Assembly (NCBI RefSeq): GCF_900100695.1
Contig: NZ_FNCF01000008.1
Location: 1 to 64,000, forward strand
Direction of reading: 5' to 3'
Source: Klenkia brasiliensis
GTDB taxonomy: Bacteria; Actinomycetota; Actinomycetes; Mycobacteriales; Geodermatophilaceae
Length of the DNA stretch: 64,000 nt
Under the pieces are notes generated by a model. It saw only the letters and a list, made by a program, of their open reading frames with translations. It did not search any database and had not been told where the DNA came from. Shown here piece by piece: positions 1-7,906 of the stretch. The first letter of the stretch is position 1, and each line of letters begins with the position of its first letter. Both the position numbers and the translations under genes were made by a program.

Positions 1-783
1 GACGCCCGCAACATCTCCACCTCGATCGTGCGCGACGGCGACGACTACGTCATCAACGGCCGCAAGTGGTGGATCACCGGCTCGGCCGACGAGCGCTGCC
101 AGGTCTTCATCGTCATGGGCAAGACCGACCCCGACGGCCCGCCGCACCGGCAGCAGTCGATGATCCTGGTCCCCCGCGACACCCCCGGCCTGGAGATCGT
201 CCGGCACCTGCCGGTCTTCGGCTACCAGGACCAGCACGGGCACTCCGAGCTGCGGTTCACCGACGTCCGGGTGCCGGCGCGCAACATGCTGGCCGGCGAG
301 GGCGACGGGTTCATGATCGCCCAGGCCCGGCTCGGCCCCGGCCGCATCCACCACTGCATGCGCGCGATCGGCATGGCCGAGCGCGCGCTGGCGCTCATGG
401 TGCGGCGCACCCAGGACCGGGTCGCCTTCGGCCGGCCGCTGGCCGAGCAGGGCACCGTGCGCGAGCAGATCGCGCTGTCCCGCATCGAGATCGACCAGGC
501 CCGGCTGCTGGTGCTCAAGACCGCCGACCTGATCGACAAGTACGGCGCCAAGGGCGCGCGCACCGAGATCGCCGCGATCAAGGTCGCCGCGCCGAAGGTG
601 TGCCTCGACGTCATCGACCGGGCCATCCAGGCGCACGGCGGCGCCGGGGTCAGCGACGACACCCCGCTGGCCGAATTCTGGGCGCACGCCCGCACGCTGC
701 GGATCGTCGACGGCCCCGACGCCGTGCACATCCGCTCGGTCGCCAAGGAGGAACTGGTGCGTGATCGACCGTGGTCGGCATGA
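1..783 (+). CDS. Acyl-CoA dehydrogenase, ACAD10/11-like (5' end outside window)
   Basis: This is the 3' part of an acyl-CoA dehydrogenase, open from the first base. The visible 260 residues hold the end of the middle beta domain (NGRKWWITG, then [12 protein letters not shown]) and the whole C-terminal helical FAD domain ([47 protein letters not shown]). The [11 protein letters not shown] segment and the adjacent APH-fold kinase gene point to the ACAD10/11 type, where animal proteins fuse a kinase domain to the dehydrogenase. The predicted role is FAD-dependent oxidation or dehydration of acyl-CoA in fatty or hydroxy acid breakdown. Its TGA overlaps the next ATG (ATGA), so translation is probably coupled. 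Codons are almost fully GC-ending, like the bulk of the window and unlike the genes that follow. Confidence 0.93.
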   Translation, partial: DARNISTSIVRDGDDYVINGRKWWITGSADERCQVFIVMGKTDPDGPPHRQQSMILVPRDTPGLEIVRHLPVFGYQDQHGHSELRFTDVRVPARNMLAGEGDGFMIAQARLGPGRIHHCMRAIGMAERALALMVRRTQDRVAFGRPLAEQGTVREQIALSRIEIDQARLLVLKTADLIDKYGAKGARTEIAAIKVAAPKVCLDVIDRAIQAHGGAGVSDDTPLAEFWAHARTLRIVDGPDAVHIRSVAKEELVRDRPWSA

Positions 784-1796
784 ACACCGGAATCCGCGAC
801 CTGCTGGCACCGGATCGTCTGGGGCCGGCGTTGGCCGACGCCCTCGGCGATCCGGCGTGGACGACGTTCAACGCCCAGCTCATCACCGGTGGCAAGTCCA
901 ACTTGACCTTTCGGCTCACCAGCTCGGCGGGATCCGTCGTCCTCCGCAGACCGCCAACTGGAGCGCTCGTCGCCACTGCTCATGACATGTCGAGGGAGAC
1001 ACGGGTGCAGGTGGCACTCGCCGAGACGGCTGTGCCGGTGCCGGACATCCTCATCGCCGACGACGGCGACCTGATCGGTGTGCCGTGCTACGTGATGGGT
1101 GATGTGCGCGGCCATGTCGTCCGTGACAGGCTCCCGGTGGTTCTGGACGGGCCGGACACGCGGCGTCGGGTCGGGACCACGCTGATCGACACCCTGGCGG
1201 CGATCCACCGGGTGCCATTCGCCAAGGTCGGTCTGGCCGGTCACGGCAGACCCGAAGGGTTCTTGACCAGGCAGCTCCGTCGTTGGTCGGGGCAGCTGGG
1301 CGACGGCAGTGCCCATCCGGTCACGCTGCACAGGCTGGCTCTCGAGCTCGGAAAGCGGGTGCCGGCCGGGGGAGAGGCGGCGCTACTCCACGGTGACTAC
1401 CGGCTGGACAACGTCGTCCTCGCTGACGACGGCACCGGTGCGGCGGTCCTGGACTGGGAGATGTCCACGCTGGGGGACCCGCTGACCGACCTCGCCCTCC
1501 TCCTCCTCTACTGGCGGGAACCGGGCGACCGGCCGCTGGGCCTGACCCCGGATGTCACGCACCTACCTGGCTTCCACACCCGGGCCGAGCTCGTCAGCCG
1601 CTACGCGGCCATCACCGGCACGGACGTCGGCGAACTCCGCTGGTACGAGGCCTTCGCGCACTTCAAGTTCGCCATGATCGCCGCAGGGATCGCCAACCGC
1701 GTCGCGGCCGGGGCCATGGCCGGGCAGGACTTCGGCGACCTCACCGCCGACATCGCCTACTTGGCCGAGGCCGGTCTGGAGCGGGTGTCGCCATGA
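780..1796 (+). CDS. APH-fold phosphotransferase (ACAD10/11 kinase-domain type)
   Basis: This 338-residue small-molecule kinase has the aminoglycoside-phosphotransferase fold. The catalytic loop H204-G-D206-YRLDN and the metal-binding D225-W226 are intact, and the glycine-rich N-lobe lies near residues 28-50. In animals this domain is fused to ACAD10/11 and phosphorylates 4-hydroxyacyl-CoA before elimination by the dehydrogenase; the split pair here suggests the same two-step chemistry (inference). ATG 780 overlaps the dehydrogenase stop; an in-frame GTG at 771 is the alternative start. Its stop overlaps the next gene by ATGA. Codon choice is less GC-saturated than in the upstream gene (GAT, CGT, TTG occur), so composition changes at this gene boundary. 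Confidence 0.88.
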   Translation: MNTGIRDLLAPDRLGPALADALGDPAWTTFNAQLITGGKSNLTFRLTSSAGSVVLRRPPTGALVATAHDMSRETRVQVALAETAVPVPDILIADDGDLIGVPCYVMGDVRGHVVRDRLPVVLDGPDTRRRVGTTLIDTLAAIHRVPFAKVGLAGHGRPEGFLTRQLRRWSGQLGDGSAHPVTLHRLALELGKRVPAGGEAALLHGDYRLDNVVLADDGTGAAVLDWEMSTLGDPLTDLALLLLYWREPGDRPLGLTPDVTHLPGFHTRAELVSRYAAITGTDVGELRWYEAFAHFKFAMIAAGIANRVAAGAMAGQDFGDLTADIAYLAEAGLERVSP

Positions 1797-2995
1797 CGGC
1801 GGCCGTCATCCCCCCTGCGTCGGCCACAGAACGACCCGTCCGGCAGCTCTCCTTGGTCCAGCCCACGCCACCCGTCCCCGATCTCGCCGAGGCCCTGCGC
1901 AGTTGGCGGGAGCACCTAGGTCTCACCGTCCTGGCGGGGTCACGACGGCTCGGTGTCGCACCCACCACGTTGCGCGGTTGGGAGTCGGGAGTGCGGCCGC
2001 AGCCGCTCTCGTTCCCCACGCTCCGTCGGGCGCTCGGGATGGGAGAGGACGAACTCCGTGCCTCTGTCGGGCCCGACAGGGTGCGTACCTCGCGAACGTC
2101 CGGTGGCCGCGGTGCGTCGGAGCTGTGCCGCGCCAGGCTTCGACTAGGGCTCAGCCACACCCAGGTGGCGCGCAAGGTCGGTGTCGTCCCGGCCACCGTC
2201 TCCCGCTGGGAGAACGGGGCGCGGCTCCCCTCACCGCGCATCCGACCAGCCCTGGCGGCGGCGCTCCGGATCACGCCGACCGAACTGAACCAACTATTGG
2301 TGCCGATTCCGGGTGGGCGCTGGGATGGTCATGTCCTCCCGGGGTTGCGCACTTTGCGCACTGGCGCCGGCTTGACCCAGCGAGGCTGCGCCGATGCGCT
2401 GGGGGTGAGCGGAGCGACGGTCAACCGCTGGGAGCAGGGTGCCTGCCGGGTACCCCGGCGTCGTGTTGAAGACCTCGCGGCGGTCCTGGGGGTGTCCGTG
2501 ACGCACCTGTTGTGCGAGGCCGGCCGCCCGGCCACGACGCCGCTCCGCCCTGAGTCCGCCCTGGCGTCCATGCGGCGCAAGACGGGCATGACGCAGCGCG
2601 AGGCCGCCGCACTGCTGGGCGTCAGCGTGGGGTGCCTGTCCCGCTACGAGGGCGGGCACCGGCCTCTACCGGTGGCCGTGGCCGTGCTCGCCGCCCGCAT
2701 CTACCGCCGGCCCGTCGCCCACGTGTTCACGGCCGCAGGGCTCCGCCTGCCCCGGTACCCGGCACGTCCGTGGACGAGGTCGACCATGCCGGCGGCCCTA
2801 CGCGCAGCCAGGCTGCACCGCGGCCTGTCGACGGCCGCGGCCTCGCGCCTCATCGGCGTCTCGCCGCAGACCCTGAGCCGCTGGGAAGCAGGAACCAGCG
2901 AGCTCCCGGCCGCCGCGCGGACACGCCTCGAAGCCGTCTACGCACTCCCGCCGCGATCACTGCAGACCGAACCCGCAGGAGGATGCGCCCGATGA
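1793..2995 (+). CDS. Protein of five tandem XRE-type helix-turn-helix domains
   Basis: This 400-residue protein is made almost wholly of five XRE/Cro-type DNA-binding domains. Each has the LGV-x3-T[LV]-x-RWE-x-G signature after the recognition helix. The signature Trp/Tyr residues are W63 (GWESG), W139 (RWENG), W213 (RWEQG), Y285 (RYEGG) and W364 (RWEAG), a period of 72-79 residues. No ligand-binding, catalytic or membrane domain is visible; the N-terminus (1-30) is Pro-rich. One to two XRE domains per polypeptide is usual, so five in a row is odd and suggests binding to a long multi-site operator or a structural DNA role (inference). Start and stop overlap both neighbours by ATGA, so it is made together with the kinase and the flavin reductase. 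Confidence 0.85.
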   Translation: MTAAVIPPASATERPVRQLSLVQPTPPVPDLAEALRSWREHLGLTVLAGSRRLGVAPTTLRGWESGVRPQPLSFPTLRRALGMGEDELRASVGPDRVRTSRTSGGRGASELCRARLRLGLSHTQVARKVGVVPATVSRWENGARLPSPRIRPALAAALRITPTELNQLLVPIPGGRWDGHVLPGLRTLRTGAGLTQRGCADALGVSGATVNRWEQGACRVPRRRVEDLAAVLGVSVTHLLCEAGRPATTPLRPESALASMRRKTGMTQREAAALLGVSVGCLSRYEGGHRPLPVAVAVLAARIYRRPVAHVFTAAGLRLPRYPARPWTRSTMPAALRAARLHRGLSTAAASRLIGVSPQTLSRWEAGTSELPAAARTRLEAVYALPPRSLQTEPAGGCAR

Positions 2996-3537
2996 CCCAC
3001 CACGGTGAGCCTCGACTCACAGAACGGTTCCGAAGCGTCATGGCCGGCGTCGCGACACCCGTCTCCGTCGTCACCGCACTCGACGGGGACCTACCCCACG
3101 GGACGACGGTCAGTGCGTTCGCGTCGCTCTCGATGTCTCCACCCATGGTCCTGGTGTCCCTCGACAGCGGTTCGGACCTCCTAGACCTCATCCGCCGGAC
3201 TCGACGCTTCGGTGTCAACGTGCTCGGATCAGCCCAGTCCGCGCTGGCCCTGTCCTTCGCCCGGAAGGGCACGGACAAGTTCGTGGACGTGGCGTGGATC
3301 GCTGACCAGGGCCTTCCCCGTCTGCCCGGAGCGCCCGGGTGGCTCGCCTGCGAGGTAGCGGAGCTGGTGGCGGGCGGCGATCACATCATCGCGCTGGGAA
3401 CGGTGATCGATGCCGACACCGTCGACGGTGCTCCGTTGACCTACCACGGACGGCTGTTCGGGACCCATGCACCGCTGCAGCCGGAGCCTGCGGCAACTGT
3501 GCACATCGAGACCCGTTCGGAGGGGCGAGCGTCGTGA
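2992..3537 (+). CDS. Flavin reductase family protein (HpaC/DIM6-like)
   Basis: This 181-residue protein belongs to the short-chain flavin reductase family that reduces FMN or FAD with NAD(P)H, often for a partner monooxygenase. Family features are the N-terminal FRSVMAGVATPVSVVTA strand, the flavin-contacting TVSAFASLSMSPPMVLVSL segment, and the C-terminal GDHIIALGTV motif followed by PLTYHGRLFG. ATG 2992 is chosen because AGGAGG at 2977-2982 is well spaced from it, whereas ATG 2983 abuts that site. It overlaps the XRE gene by ATGA and the next small gene by GTGA. No monooxygenase is visible nearby; the upstream acyl-CoA dehydrogenase is the only other flavoenzyme in the operon. Confidence 0.9.
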   Translation: MTHHGEPRLTERFRSVMAGVATPVSVVTALDGDLPHGTTVSAFASLSMSPPMVLVSLDSGSDLLDLIRRTRRFGVNVLGSAQSALALSFARKGTDKFVDVAWIADQGLPRLPGAPGWLACEVAELVAGGDHIIALGTVIDADTVDGAPLTYHGRLFGTHAPLQPEPAATVHIETRSEGRAS

Positions 3538-3845
3538 TCATGCGATGGGCAGCTGACGGTGGCGCCCGGATCGAGGAGGCCGACGTCCTCACACAGCTGA
3601 AGGTGGTGCTGGCTCGGCCAGCATCGGAGGACGCCACCGCCGGCAGCTCCGACGAGTTGATCGCCGGGATGAACCACGCGCACGCTTGGGTAGTCGTCGC
3701 CGAGCTGCGACGGCGCAGTGGCGCCGGTCAAGCCCCGGGGTGGGGGGAGGCATTCGACGCCATGATCAGCTACGCCCGCTCAGCGGGGTGGACCAGCGAC
3801 GGCGGGCGTCTGGTGCGCGCGCACGTCGAGAGAGCTCCGTCCTGA
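3534..3845 (+). CDS. Small hypothetical protein, last gene of the kinase-XRE operon
   Basis: I do not recognise this 103-residue protein. It is soluble, with no signal peptide or membrane segment, and begins VIMRWAADGG if GTG 3534 is used; ATG 3540 is an alternative two codons later. A GGAGGGG ribosome site at about 3518-3524 serves either. Most of it is predicted helical, with ELIAGMNHAHAWVVVAELRR in the middle and a Trp/Gly-rich end (PGWGEAFDAM, SAGWTSDGG). It overlaps the flavin reductase stop by GTGA, so it belongs to the same coupled operon. No function is proposed. Confidence 0.7.
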   Translation: MIMRWAADGGARIEEADVLTQLKVVLARPASEDATAGSSDELIAGMNHAHAWVVVAELRRRSGAGQAPGWGEAFDAMISYARSAGWTSDGGRLVRAHVERAPS

Positions 3846-3888
3846 TGGTCGTCAGCACGCCGGGCCATAGCCCCTTCGAGGTCGAACC

Positions 3889-4296
3889 ATGTCTGCGGCG
3901 TCCCGCGCTGCTTCCCAGGAGGGTTGTGCACCGGTGCCGGCGGCGAGGCTGACGTGCGGGGTCGTCCTCGAGTACGAGGCCCGTTCCCTCGTCCCTGCGC
4001 CAGGCGATGTCGTGCCCTGCCGACGCCATGGCTACTGCCCGGTTCACGACGTCGGTGCCTCGGGGACGAAGCAGCCGAGGTCACCGACCAGCGGGCGACG
4101 GGACGGTCGGGAGGAGCGGGCAGAGCTTCGCGCGTTCCTGTCGGAACGGCCCGTCACCACGGTGCACGCGCTGCGACGCAGGAGGTTCACGCTGCGCGTC
4201 CTCGTCGCGGCCGAAGCCGACGGGCTCCTGGATCTCGACCTCGTCACCGGGCGGGTCTTCAGTCGCGCAGGGCGAGCCAGTGCAGCCGGAATTTGA
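3889..4296 (+). CDS. Hypothetical protein with Cys/His-rich N-terminal half
   Basis: This 135-residue protein of unknown function carries a possible zinc-binding core. Residues about 24-56 read CGVVLEYEARSLVP then DVVPCRRHGYCPVHD, giving three Cys and two His within a short stretch. The C-terminal half is basic (RRRRFTLRVL) and ends in a segment with DLDLVTGRVF. Codon use looks coding but is less GC-ending than in the main chromosome genes. It starts 43 bases after the preceding operon, with GAGG at about 3880-3883 as a weak ribosome site. It may be an element-borne accessory gene because the excisionase and recombinase follow. Whether it is expressed is uncertain. Confidence 0.5.
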   Translation: MSAASRAASQEGCAPVPAARLTCGVVLEYEARSLVPAPGDVVPCRRHGYCPVHDVGASGTKQPRSPTSGRRDGREERAELRAFLSERPVTTVHALRRRRFTLRVLVAAEADGLLDLDLVTGRVFSRAGRASAAGI

Positions 4297-4339
4297 GGCG
4301 CGAAGCGAGGTCCAGATGCCGGACGCCAGCTGACCGAGG

Positions 4340-4360
4340 TACAGCAACCAATACAGCAAC
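4340..4360. repeat. Direct repeat TACAGCAAC x2
   Basis: TACAGCAAC occurs at 4340-4348 and again at 4352-4360, a 12-base period, in the 193-base gap between the hypothetical gene and the convergent excisionase gene. Placement inside the putative element would suit arm-type sites for recombinase or excisionase, but nothing else supports that. The rest of the gap (4297-4489) shows no gene or clear terminator. Confidence 0.5.
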
Positions 4361-4489
4361 GCGGGCTGGACGACGTCGGACGGTGACGAACGTCCAGGGT
4401 CGCCATTTGCTGCTGACCTCCGGAAACCGGTCAGGGGCGGATGCTGGCGTACACCCCGCGTCACGCTGGGGGGATAAGAGGTCTGCGGC

Positions 4490-4744
4490 TCAGGCGCTCC
4501 GCAATCCAGAGCGAACATGGGGTGCCGTAGTACTGGCTGTTGTGACCGGGTCGTCGATGGGGACGCCGAGCGTCGCCAGGAACGGCAGTCGCGGGATCAG
4601 CAACCTGCGTCCGACGCGGAGAGCGGGGAGGTCGCCGTTCTGCATCGCTCGAGACACGGTGCGCACGTCCACCCCGAGAAGCCGTGCAGCATCCGCGATC
4701 GACACCACCGCAGCGCCACTTGCTCGGAGCTCGTCGAAGTCCAC
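4490..4744 (-). CDS. Excisionase-like helix-turn-helix protein
   Basis: This 84-residue protein has a single MerR-like winged helix of the excisionase/HTH_17 family. Residues 14-52 read VSIADAARLLGVDVRTVSRA, then NGDLPALRVGRRLLIP, the typical pattern in which the wing ends in a basic R-x-G-R-R-LLIP. Such proteins bend DNA at attachment sites and steer tyrosine recombinases toward excision, and some act as repressors of the integrase. It starts with GTG preceded by GGAGG at 6 bases spacing and runs divergently from the recombinase gene, separated by a 279-base control region. The position beside int supports a xis-like role (inference). Confidence 0.82.
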   Translation of the reverse strand: MDFDELRASGAAVVSIADAARLLGVDVRTVSRAMQNGDLPALRVGRRLLIPRLPFLATLGVPIDDPVTTASTTAPHVRSGLRSA

Positions 4745-5023
4745 TTTCTGCCTCCCTGCTCAGCGGTCTTGCCCGAGCAGGTGCTCCTGATGTTCGGGGT
4801 GTGACAAGGCCGGAGCGGCGCCGCGGGGAGGACCCCGCTGACCGGTCGTGTGTCAAACGCCTGTCCACATGGCCCTGATCCCTGCACAGATCTCTCCGCT
4901 GCAGCCGTCGGCCGCTGCGGGCGGTGGTCGCCTGGATGGACGAGCGCCACCGGGAGGGACCCGGTCCTCTCGCGCCGGGAATGCCGGCCCGAGAGTGCCG
5001 TGCGCAGGCGAAGGAGCAACACC
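4745..5023. other. Control region between divergent xis-like and int genes
   Basis: This 279-base gap lies between two divergently transcribed recombination genes, so it should hold both promoters and possibly protein-binding sites. It contains the GGAGG ribosome site of the excisionase gene and AAGGAG (5011-5016) of int. I see no convincing -35/-10 pair, long palindrome or small gene in it. Confidence 0.45.
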
Positions 5024-6253
5024 ATGGGCACCCCCAAGAAGCGTCAGCGGGGCGAAGGAGCGATCAGCGAGTACCGCACGAAGGCGGGCCCGAGGTTCCT
5101 GATCAAGTTCTATGTGGACGGCCCGGACGGATCATCGAAGGCCGTTCTGAAGCGAGGCTTCCGCACGCGACGCGAGGCCGGCGCGGCCCTGCGGTCGGAG
5201 ATCAACAAGGTCGACAGGGGCGAGTGGGTGCAGCCGTCCAAGCAGACGCTGACCGACTACCTGTCGGAGTGGCTGGACGGACAACGTCTGGCGCCGTCGA
5301 CGATCTCCAGCTACAGGAAGAACGTGCGGTTGCACATCGACCGGCACCTCGGCCGAACGCCGCTCGACCGTCTCACTGCGCTGTCCATCGACGTCTGGAT
5401 GCGCAAGCTGGAGGCGACCGGGCGAGCTGACGGCAAGGGCGGTCTATCGGCCCGCACTGTGAAGTACGTGTTCACGATCCTGCGGTCAGCGCTGGGCGAC
5501 GCTGTGAAGCACGGGCATCTGGCGGTCAACCCCACCGATCGGTGCTCCCCGCCGACCAACTCCCAAGCGCGACCCCCGGAGATGCAGGCGTGGACCGCGG
5601 GCGAGCTCTCGCGATTCCTCCGCTGGGCCGAAGGCCGCGACCCGGACATGGCCCTGGCCTGGCGCTTGCTGGCCTACACCGGGATGCGACGCGGGGAGGC
5701 ACTGGCTCTCCGGTGGCGCGACGTCGACCTCGATGCCGGTCGGCTCGCGGTCCGTCGGAGCGTCGGTGTCGTCAAGCGCAAGGGGGAGGGCGAGAAGCTC
5801 GTGGAGGGGACCACGAAGACCGGGCAGTCACGAGTCGTGGACCTCGACGCAGGGACTGTCGCCGCGCTCCGCGCCTACCGAGCAGCCCGCGGTGCCTTGA
5901 GCGCGGACCTCGTTCGCTCCACAGCGCTCGTGCTCGGTTCCCTGGATGGCGACCACCGACACCCCGAGCGGTTCTCCCGACGCTTCCTCGGACAGGTGAG
6001 GCGCGCACAGAAGGCAGTGGGGGAGGAGCAGGTGCCGACCATTCGCCTGCACGACCTGCGGCACACCCACGCGACCCTGCTGCTGGCCGCCGGTGAACCG
6101 GTCAAGGTGGTCTCCGAGCGCCTCGGCCACGCCAACGCGACGATCACGTTGACGGTCTACCAGCACGTCCACCCGGGGATGGGCAAGCAGGCAGCAGATC
6201 GCTTCGCCTCGCTGCTCGACGAGTCTCCCGAGGACGAGCCAGGACCCCTTTAG
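5024..6253 (+). CDS. Tyrosine recombinase (phage-type integrase)
   Basis: This 409-residue site-specific recombinase has an AP2-like arm-binding segment (about 1-70), a core-binding SAM-like domain (about 75-175) and a catalytic domain (about 190-400). Catalytic residues are in place: R222 in YTGMRRGEAL, H343-x-x-R346 in RLHDLRHTHAT, H369 in RLGHAN and the nucleophile Y379 in TVYQHVHPG. ATG 5024 is chosen because AAGGAG at 5011-5016 is correctly spaced and the protein then has family length; the frame stays open upstream to 4850. It ends 83 bases before the 3' end of tRNA-Leu, the usual layout of an element integrated in a tRNA gene. An excisionase-like gene is its divergent neighbour. Confidence 0.95.
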   Translation: MGTPKKRQRGEGAISEYRTKAGPRFLIKFYVDGPDGSSKAVLKRGFRTRREAGAALRSEINKVDRGEWVQPSKQTLTDYLSEWLDGQRLAPSTISSYRKNVRLHIDRHLGRTPLDRLTALSIDVWMRKLEATGRADGKGGLSARTVKYVFTILRSALGDAVKHGHLAVNPTDRCSPPTNSQARPPEMQAWTAGELSRFLRWAEGRDPDMALAWRLLAYTGMRRGEALALRWRDVDLDAGRLAVRRSVGVVKRKGEGEKLVEGTTKTGQSRVVDLDAGTVAALRAYRAARGALSADLVRSTALVLGSLDGDHRHPERFSRRFLGQVRRAQKAVGEEQVPTIRLHDLRHTHATLLLAAGEPVKVVSERLGHANATITLTVYQHVHPGMGKQAADRFASLLDESPEDEPGPL

Positions 6254-6269
6254 TATCAGTTTAGTATCA
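6249..6269. repeat. Direct repeat TTTAGTATCA x2 at int stop
   Basis: The decamer TTTAGTATCA is present at 6249-6258 and at 6260-6269, one base apart, and the first copy contains the int stop codon. It is AT-rich in a GC-rich setting and lies between int and tRNA-Leu, where arm-type recombinase binding sites are expected. The function is inferred from position only. Confidence 0.55.
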
Positions 6270-6297
6270 CGAGCCCGTCAGAGCTTGATCGACAAAG

Positions 6298-6333
6298 CGC
6301 CCCGGGCTCCTGACCTGCAGGAACTCCGGGGCG
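6298..6333. terminator. Stem-loop between int and tRNA-Leu
   Basis: CGCCCCGG (6298-6305) pairs perfectly with CCGGGGCG (6326-6333); an inner TCCTG/CAGGA pairing shortens the 20-base loop. It follows the tRNA 3' end on the minus strand by 3 bases and the int stop on the plus strand by 44 bases, so it could end both transcripts. There is no clear U-tract. Confidence 0.6.
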
Positions 6334-6336
6334 ATG

Positions 6337-6424
6337 TGGTGTCCGAGGGGGGACTTGAACCCCCACGCCCGATAAAGGGCACTAGCACCTCAAGCTAGCG
6401 CGTCTGCCATTCCGCCACCCGGAC
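6337..6424 (-). tRNA. tRNA-Leu (anticodon GAG)
   Basis: This 88-base tRNA includes an encoded CCA (TGG at 6337-6339 on the plus strand). The acceptor stem GTCCGGG pairs with CTCGGAC (one G-T pair). The anticodon stem is CTAGC/GCTAG with loop TTGAGGT, giving anticodon GAG, which reads CUC and CUU. A long variable arm (TGCCCTTTATCGGGCG) marks the class II tRNA-Leu type, and the T-arm is GGGGGTTCAAGTCCCCC. It sits directly downstream of the recombinase gene and is the likely integration target. Confidence 0.96.
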
Positions 6425-6574
6425 AGGTGGGCCGGCGCACTGCGGCGCGGCCGTCGAGAAGCATACGGGACCCCTGTCGCCGTCCGGGCACCCCCTCGGG
6501 CCCGGCGAGCCGCAGCCGGGCGGGGAACCGGTGCGGGTCGGCCGGGATGCCCTGCCGGTGGGAGGATCGGGCGC

Positions 6575-7906
6575 ATGGCCGAGACGACCGCACCCGCCCC
6601 GCTCGCCCACGCCCAGGCCGAGGTCGCGGACCTGCTCAGCGAGCTCATCCGCATCGACACGACCAACACCGGCGACACGACCACCAGCGCGGGGGAGCGC
6701 AAGGCCGCCGAGTGGGTGGCCGGCAAGCTCGACGAGGTCGGCATCGAGTCGGTCATCCACGAGTCGGAGAAGGGCCGGGCCTCCCTGGTCGCCCGCATCC
6801 CCGGTGAGGACCGCGACCGCCCGGGCCTGCTGATCCACGGCCACCTCGACGTCGTCCCCGCCGACAAGCGCGAGTGGACCGTCGACCCGTTCTCCGGCGA
6901 GCAGCGCGACGGCTACGTCTGGGGCCGCGGTGCGGTGGACATGAAGGACATGGACGCGATGACCCTCGCGCTGGTCCGCGACTGGGCGCGCACCGGCACC
7001 AAGCCGCCGCGCGACGTCGTCCTCGCCTTCGTCGCCGACGAGGAGGCCGGCGGCACCTACGGCGCCCACTACATGGTCGACCACCACGCCGACCTGTTCG
7101 AGAACGTCTCCGAGGCCATCAGCGAGGTCGGCGGCTTCAGCCTCACCGTCCGCGACGACCTGCGGCTCTACCTCATCCAGACCGCCGAGAAGGGTCTGGC
7201 CTGGATGCGGCTCACCGCCGCGGGCCGACCCGGGCACGGCTCCTTCGTGCACGACGACAACGCCGTCACCCGGCTCTCGGCCGCCGTCGCCCGGATCGGC
7301 TCCACCCGGCTGCCCACCGTGCTCACCCCGCCGATGAAGCAGTTCATCGAGGAGGTCTCGGACGCCTACGGCATCGAGATCGACGTCGACCACCCCGACG
7401 AGGCCCTGTCCCGGCTGGGCTCGATCAGCCGGATGATCGGCGCGGCCCTGCGCAACACGGTCAACCCCACGATGCTCGACGCCGGCTACAAGACCAACGT
7501 CATCCCCGGCACCGCGTCGGCGACCATCGACGGCCGCTTCCTCTACGGCCAGGAGGAGGCCTTCGAGGCCCAGATCGACGAGCTGCTCGGCGAGGGCGTG
7601 ACGCGGGAGTACATCCACCACGACCAGGCCGTGGAGACCACCTTCGACGGCCCGCTGGTCGAGCAGATGGTCGCCGCGCTCAAGGCCGAGGACGACGGCG
7701 CCCGGCCGGTCCCGTTCACCATGAGCGGCGGCACCGACGCCAAGAGCTTCGAGACGCTCGGCATGCGCTGCTTCGGGTTCTCCCCGCTGCGGCTGCCCGC
7801 CGACCTGGACTTCGCCGGCCTGTTCCACGGCATCGACGAGCGCGTGCCGGTCGAGAGCCTGCAGTTCGGCATCCGCGTCCTGGACAGGTTCCTCAAGGCC
7901 AGCTGA
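6575..7906 (+). CDS. M20/M25/M40 family metallohydrolase
   Basis: This 443-residue di-zinc hydrolase belongs to the ArgE/DapE/carboxypeptidase clan and acts on amide or peptide bonds of small substrates. Metal and catalytic residues are visible: H90 and D92 in GHLDVVPADK, bridging D122 in WGRGAVDMKD, and D155-E156-E157 in VADEEAGG. The dimerisation (lid) domain follows around residues 205-320, including GRPGHGSFVHDDNAV. ATG 6575 has GGAGG at 6561-6565. Its stop overlaps the next gene (TGATG), and a DUF5703 gene lies about 4 kb away. The natural substrate cannot be read from the sequence. Confidence 0.93.
   Translation: MAETTAPAPLAHAQAEVADLLSELIRIDTTNTGDTTTSAGERKAAEWVAGKLDEVGIESVIHESEKGRASLVARIPGEDRDRPGLLIHGHLDVVPADKREWTVDPFSGEQRDGYVWGRGAVDMKDMDAMTLALVRDWARTGTKPPRDVVLAFVADEEAGGTYGAHYMVDHHADLFENVSEAISEVGGFSLTVRDDLRLYLIQTAEKGLAWMRLTAAGRPGHGSFVHDDNAVTRLSAAVARIGSTRLPTVLTPPMKQFIEEVSDAYGIEIDVDHPDEALSRLGSISRMIGAALRNTVNPTMLDAGYKTNVIPGTASATIDGRFLYGQEEAFEAQIDELLGEGVTREYIHHDQAVETTFDGPLVEQMVAALKAEDDGARPVPFTMSGGTDAKSFETLGMRCFGFSPLRLPADLDFAGLFHGIDERVPVESLQFGIRVLDRFLKAS

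Noticed and set aside
4081-4518. Minus-strand frame of 145 codons downstream of the excisionase gene
   Set aside because: Composition is Pro/Arg/Ser-rich without recognisable motifs and it conflicts with the better-looking plus-strand hypothetical gene.
1-6250. Second copy of the tRNA-Leu 3' end as the far attachment site
   Set aside because: I scanned this stretch for the tRNA 3' segment and saw no clear copy, so no attachment pair is claimed.
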